Below, piece after piece: positions 60,953 through 64,000 of a stretch of DNA of 64,000 nt (its first letter is position 1; each line of letters begins with the position of its first letter). Source of the DNA: Balneolaceae bacterium (lineage in GTDB: Bacteria > Bacteroidota > Rhodothermia > Balneolales > Balneolaceae). Under the pieces are notes generated by a model, which ran no database searches, was not told the origin of the DNA, and saw only the letters and a list, made by a program, of their open reading frames with translations. The stretch covers positions 310,001 to 374,000 of the forward strand of contig JAEPQE010000001.1 in NCBI GenBank assembly GCA_017640665.1, in the 5' to 3' direction. The position numbers were made by a program, and so were the translations under genes.

Positions 60953-61744
60953 TCAGATAATTTCTTCTCTGTTATTCCGGTTTATAAAAACCTCCGGACT
61001 CTCTCCCAGTAAATTATTAAAGTCATCAATCATGTGTGACTGATCAAAATAACCAGAGGACAAGGCCAGATTGGTCCAGTCTTTTGCACTTCCCGTGTCA
61101 ACACTTTTAACAATATTGGTTACACGGGTAATCATTGAGTATCGTTTAGGGCTTAATCCTACTTCAAGAGAAAATATCTTTCTTAGATACCGATCTGAAA
61201 AACCCATTTCATCAGCCATTCTCTTTACAGTAATTAAACCCTGATTGCTAGAAACCAGTTGCGAAATGTATTCAATTTTCGGATTCGATTTTTTATTAAC
61301 TATATGCTTTTCTATAAAGCGTTCAACCTTTTTCAAGCAACTTCTGATATCTCCTGACCGTGCCAACTCTTCTAATTTATATTTAAGATTAATCGCAGGA
61401 TATCCGAATATTTGTGAAAGAGGGATTGAAGTATCTTTCAACTCACTTGTGGGGAATGGAAGAATCCCTGATAAACCCCAGGGCTTAAACTTCACAATCA
61501 GAGTAAGAACCCTGTTAGTTCTATTAATATTTTTGAAAACTGATCTGGGGCCAACCAGAGATAGTCTGGAGCGATCTGTGAGTAAATGAAATATCAAGTA
61601 TCCGGTACAATCCGGCATAATTGTCCAGAGAAGGGGATCTTTTATACCATCTTTTCTGTGCTGAAGTATGATATATGAATCAACCCAAGGTTTAAGTAGT
61701 TCGCTGGGATGATAAATCTGAATTTTTGGATATCTGGTTGTCAT
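60953..61744 (-). CDS. AraC-family transcriptional regulator
   Basis: This 263-residue regulator has an N-terminal domain (about 1-140, DUF6597-like, with PDCTGYLIFHL and the GPRSVF segment) and a C-terminal HTH_18 domain (about 160-257) with two helix-turn-helix units (VKRMADEMGFSDRYLRKIF and SSGYFDQSHMIDDF). The ligand or signal is unknown. It is upstream of the HExxH lipoprotein gene, a possible target, and follows the LytTR regulator gene after 71 bases. Confidence 0.88.
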   Translation of the reverse strand: MTTRYPKIQIYHPSELLKPWVDSYIILQHRKDGIKDPLLWTIMPDCTGYLIFHLLTDRSRLSLVGPRSVFKNINRTNRVLTLIVKFKPWGLSGILPFPTSELKDTSIPLSQIFGYPAINLKYKLEELARSGDIRSCLKKVERFIEKHIVNKKSNPKIEYISQLVSSNQGLITVKRMADEMGFSDRYLRKIFSLEVGLSPKRYSMITRVTNIVKSVDTGSAKDWTNLALSSGYFDQSHMIDDFNNLLGESPEVFINRNNREEII

Positions 61745-61815
61745 ATTTTGCGTGGTTCTCTGAACCCTGAACTTTTAAATGTTTTTCATTCAGATCCTAA
61801 CAAATCAAGTTTAGA

Positions 61816-62574
61816 TTAAGAGGCTATAGAAGATTTTTTTATAGCGTTGAAAAGTATCTCAGCATTTTCACTATTAAAAGAGAATATTCTTTTCCCTTTC
61901 AATTCAACATCTATCGAATTTTTTAAGCGTTTATAGCTTGTCATTTTATCCAGATTTAAGATATAAGATCTGCCTACACGAATAAAATTTTCAGGTAAAA
62001 TCAATTCCATCTGTTTTAAAGAAACTCTGATCATTTTTTTTTCACCTGATTCATCAAAAAAATTGCTGTGGTATCCATCAGCATTTATATATACCAGTGA
62101 CTTAAAGTCTATAAGATGTGTAGTTTTTCCTTCTTTTACTTCGATAAATGACGATCTCGAATTTGTGGCAGAAAGTATATCATATAATTCCTGAACCAGT
62201 GGAATCTCATTTTTCTTAAAATGCTTTCTTATCCGCTCTAAAGCAGTATCGAAACGTTCTTCTTTATATGGTTTAAGAAGATAATCAATGGCTTCTTTTT
62301 CAAACGCCCTGATAGCAAATTCATCATAAGCAGTTATGAACACTATCTTCATTCGAAATGCTTTGATGCTTTTTAGCACATCGAAGCCTGTCATATCTTT
62401 AAGCTGAACATCCAAAATCAAAAAGTCTGGACTCAAACTACTTATTAGTTCAATCGCTTCTCTACCATTTTCTGCTTCTCCTATCAGCTCAAAATCAATA
62501 TGTTTCGAAAGGAATTTTTTAATTCTCCGAAGAGCAGGAGCTTCATCATCTACTATAACCGTTCTTATCTTCAT
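61816..62574 (-). CDS. LytTR-family response regulator (second pair)
   Basis: This 252-residue regulator has a receiver domain (about 1-120) with Asp9/Asp10 and phospho-acceptor Asp55 and the Lys in LLKPYKE, followed by a LytTR DNA-binding domain (about 145-248). It overlaps the stop of its kinase gene by 4 bases. The pair resembles the one at 29614-31370 in layout. Its targets may include the divergent hydrolase gene at 63791 or the AraC-type gene; no binding site is proven. Confidence 0.9.
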   Translation of the reverse strand: MKIRTVIVDDEAPALRRIKKFLSKHIDFELIGEAENGREAIELISSLSPDFLILDVQLKDMTGFDVLKSIKAFRMKIVFITAYDEFAIRAFEKEAIDYLLKPYKEERFDTALERIRKHFKKNEIPLVQELYDILSATNSRSSFIEVKEGKTTHLIDFKSLVYINADGYHSNFFDESGEKKMIRVSLKQMELILPENFIRVGRSYILNLDKMTSYKRLKNSIDVELKGKRIFSFNSENAEILFNAIKKSSIAS

Positions 62575-63629
62575 ATTGATGGAAATTCTATTCTGTTAAT
62601 TACTTTACCATTTTTCTGAATAAGACTGAAACTGTAATCTTCCCCATAAGTAGTTCTAAGCCTTTCTTCCGTATTTCTTCTTCCGATCCCAACTCTTTCT
62701 ACACTTAGTGGAGCTCCGTTGTTACTTATTTCAATCTTTATTCTTCTCTCTTCTCTAACTGCCTCAACCTGTACTTTTAAAGCCTTTGTTCCTCCTTTAT
62801 ATCCATGCTTAATTGCATTTTCAGCCAACGGCTGAAGTAAAAAGGGAAGCACCCTCTCTTCTGATAACTCTTTGGGAACATTAATTTCAAACTCTAGCTG
62901 ATGTTCAAACCTTTTCTTTTCGATATTTAAATACGTCTTCAAGAGTTCGATTTCTCTTTCAAGAGAAATCAGGTTTCCGAAATCAATTTCAAGTGAGTTT
63001 CTCAATAACTCGCTTAAATCAACAAGCATGTTCTGGGCAGACTCTTTTTTGTCTTCCATAATGCTAATTGCTCCATTTAACGTATTGAAAAGAAAATGGG
63101 GCTGTAATTGCCTTTGGAGTACTCTATATCTCGTTTCCGTTAATTCTTTCTCTAACAGTTCACGTTTAGTAACCGCCTTGGTTTTATCGTTGTAGTAGTC
63201 CTTGCTTGCACAAATGAACACTAAAAAAAAGTAATATGCTGCTATATGATGTAGATTTGTCATCATCGTTTCAAATATACCCGACAGAAATAAATCAAAC
63301 TCAAAACTCAGAAATAAGAGCTGAAACTGACCAACTGAGAATATTAAATAGACTAAAACAAATAACACTAATAGCAATAAATGACCAAAAATATGGATTG
63401 ATATACTTCTACCTCGTATCCAGATGTAGCCCGGATAAAGAACCAAAGAAATTGCCGCAAATCCATTTAGCAACCTCATAACAGGAAGCCAAAAAGCTTT
63501 TGAATTTTGGATAGTCTCTGGTTTAAAAAGAAACACCATAAGGGTTTCAAGTCCTCCCAAAAGACAAATAAATAACCAAGCTATTATTAATAGACTATAT
63601 GTAGATCTGTTTTTTGAATTCTTAAGCAC
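62571..63629 (-). CDS. LytS/YehU-family sensor histidine kinase (second pair)
   Basis: This 352-residue kinase has four hydrophobic helices in its first 150 residues, then a His_kinase domain with QPHFLFNTLNGAIS and a HATPase_c domain (LAENAIKHGYKGG, GIGRRNTEERL). It is paired with the LytTR regulator downstream. It is divergent from a secreted alpha/beta hydrolase gene, echoing the hydrolase beside the first kinase pair. Confidence 0.9.
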   Translation of the reverse strand: MLKNSKNRSTYSLLIIAWLFICLLGGLETLMVFLFKPETIQNSKAFWLPVMRLLNGFAAISLVLYPGYIWIRGRSISIHIFGHLLLLVLFVLVYLIFSVGQFQLLFLSFEFDLFLSGIFETMMTNLHHIAAYYFFLVFICASKDYYNDKTKAVTKRELLEKELTETRYRVLQRQLQPHFLFNTLNGAISIMEDKKESAQNMLVDLSELLRNSLEIDFGNLISLEREIELLKTYLNIEKKRFEHQLEFEINVPKELSEERVLPFLLQPLAENAIKHGYKGGTKALKVQVEAVREERRIKIEISNNGAPLSVERVGIGRRNTEERLRTTYGEDYSFSLIQKNGKVINRIEFPSI

Positions 63630-63717
63630 GTTAAACTATAGTGAATATATTTTGCAGATACGTAAGATAGCTTGACCTTTTTTATTTGGCACTTCAAAAT
63701 CTTCAACATTGGTTTCA

Positions 63718-63774
63718 ATTAACGGTTAATCCACAGCATTAGTGAACTTTAAATAAAAACCGGTTTTAGCTTTG
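63718..63774 (+). promoter_or_regulatory. Candidate operator palindrome and promoter before the last gene
   Basis: ATTAACGGTTAAT at 63718-63730 is a perfect 13-base palindrome. TAGCTTTG at 63767-63774 matches the Bacteroidota TAnnTTTG -7 element, though no clear -33 TTG at the right distance is seen. The sites lie between the divergent LytS kinase gene and the hydrolase gene. Confidence 0.35.
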
Positions 63775-63790
63775 TAAAAAGATAAAACCA

Positions 63791-64000
63791 ATGTTCACAA
63801 ACTTTTACTCTACTTCCTTTTTTGCACTTGTACTTCTTGTGCTTTCACAAAATGGATATACACAAAACTTTCAGGAAATTTCTTTTCCTTCAAAGGATAG
63901 TTTAGAAATTACTGCTGATCTGTACCACGCCAGTAAAACAGCTCCCAATATTATTCTTTTTCATCAATCAGTATCAAGTAGAGGCGAGTTTAGAACCATA
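63791..64000 (+). CDS. Secreted alpha/beta hydrolase, 5' part only
   Basis: The gene opens with ATG at 63791 and runs off the window after 70 codons. The signal peptide is at about 1-25 (ending NGYTQ). The mature part reads FPSKDSLEITADLYH and then PNIILFHQSVSSRGEFRTI, the first strands and the oxyanion loop of a dienelactone-hydrolase-like or alpha/beta hydrolase fold. It is divergent from the second LytS/LytTR pair. Confidence 0.75.
   Translation, partial: MFTNFYSTSFFALVLLVLSQNGYTQNFQEISFPSKDSLEITADLYHASKTAPNIILFHQSVSSRGEFRTI

Overview
The window is a chromosomal segment of a Gram-negative bacterium, most likely a member of the Bacteroidota/Balneolota group (Balneola or Gracilimonas-like). 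This rests on a type IX secretion C-terminal sorting domain, a TonB receptor with a carboxypeptidase-like regulatory domain, a DUF6029 outer-membrane protein, several LytTR two-component systems, a WbqC protein, and dispersed palindromic repeats of a type familiar from that group. The taxon is inferred. I saw no rRNA, tRNA, CRISPR array, insertion sequence or prophage.

Layout. 0-7 kb: a secreted tricorn-like S41 peptidase, then a methionine locus (metY, an OsmC protein, metX). Its 5' leader appears to carry two regulators in tandem. The first is a short ORF rich in Cys and Met codons followed by mutually exclusive hairpins that look like a ribosome-controlled attenuator. The second is a SAM (S-box) riboswitch with its own terminator. 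This is the most interesting signal in the window. 7-12.4 kb: a B12-type radical SAM protein, three reverse-strand pilin-like genes of unknown role, and a DmpA-family aminopeptidase. 12.4-28.5 kb: a near-complete division and cell wall (dcw) cluster in the order mraZ-rsmH-ftsL-ftsI-murE-mraY-murD-ftsW-murG-murC-ftsQ-ftsA-ftsZ, preceded by phased GTGG repeats that look like MraZ boxes. murF is not in the cluster.

28.6-39.8 kb: a secreted alpha/beta hydrolase with a LytS/LytTR pair, a GIY-YIG protein, a beta-propeller-like protein, a TauE/SafE permease with a PhzF protein, MutS2, an AhpD-like protein, an SGNH hydrolase and a small lipoprotein. 39.9-48.4 kb: an envelope redox and metal region. 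It holds a TolB-like lipoprotein, a TlpA thioredoxin, a DUF6029 barrel, two paralogous CPHC redoxins (one a lipoprotein, one with a T9SS tail), a TonB receptor with a CxxC in its plug and a DtxR/MntR-like palindrome at its promoter, a DoxX protein, and an MntR-type regulator in an operon with a thioredoxin and a SpoIIE phosphatase.

48.4-64 kb: an NRDE protein, an NhaC antiporter, the gltX-dacB operon, wbqC, a 38-residue membrane protein directly before a sodium/solute symporter, a nucleotidyltransferase, a lipoprotein with HExxH, an AraC regulator, a second LytS/LytTR pair, and the start of another secreted alpha/beta hydrolase cut by the window end.

In the methionine locus, MetX acetylates homoserine and MetY sulfhydrylates the product to homocysteine. 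The leader would let the operon read both the supply of charged Cys/Met tRNA and the level of SAM. In the dcw cluster most genes overlap by a few bases, which suggests translational coupling, and the two larger gaps (murD-ftsW and ftsQ-ftsA) each hold a strong palindrome.
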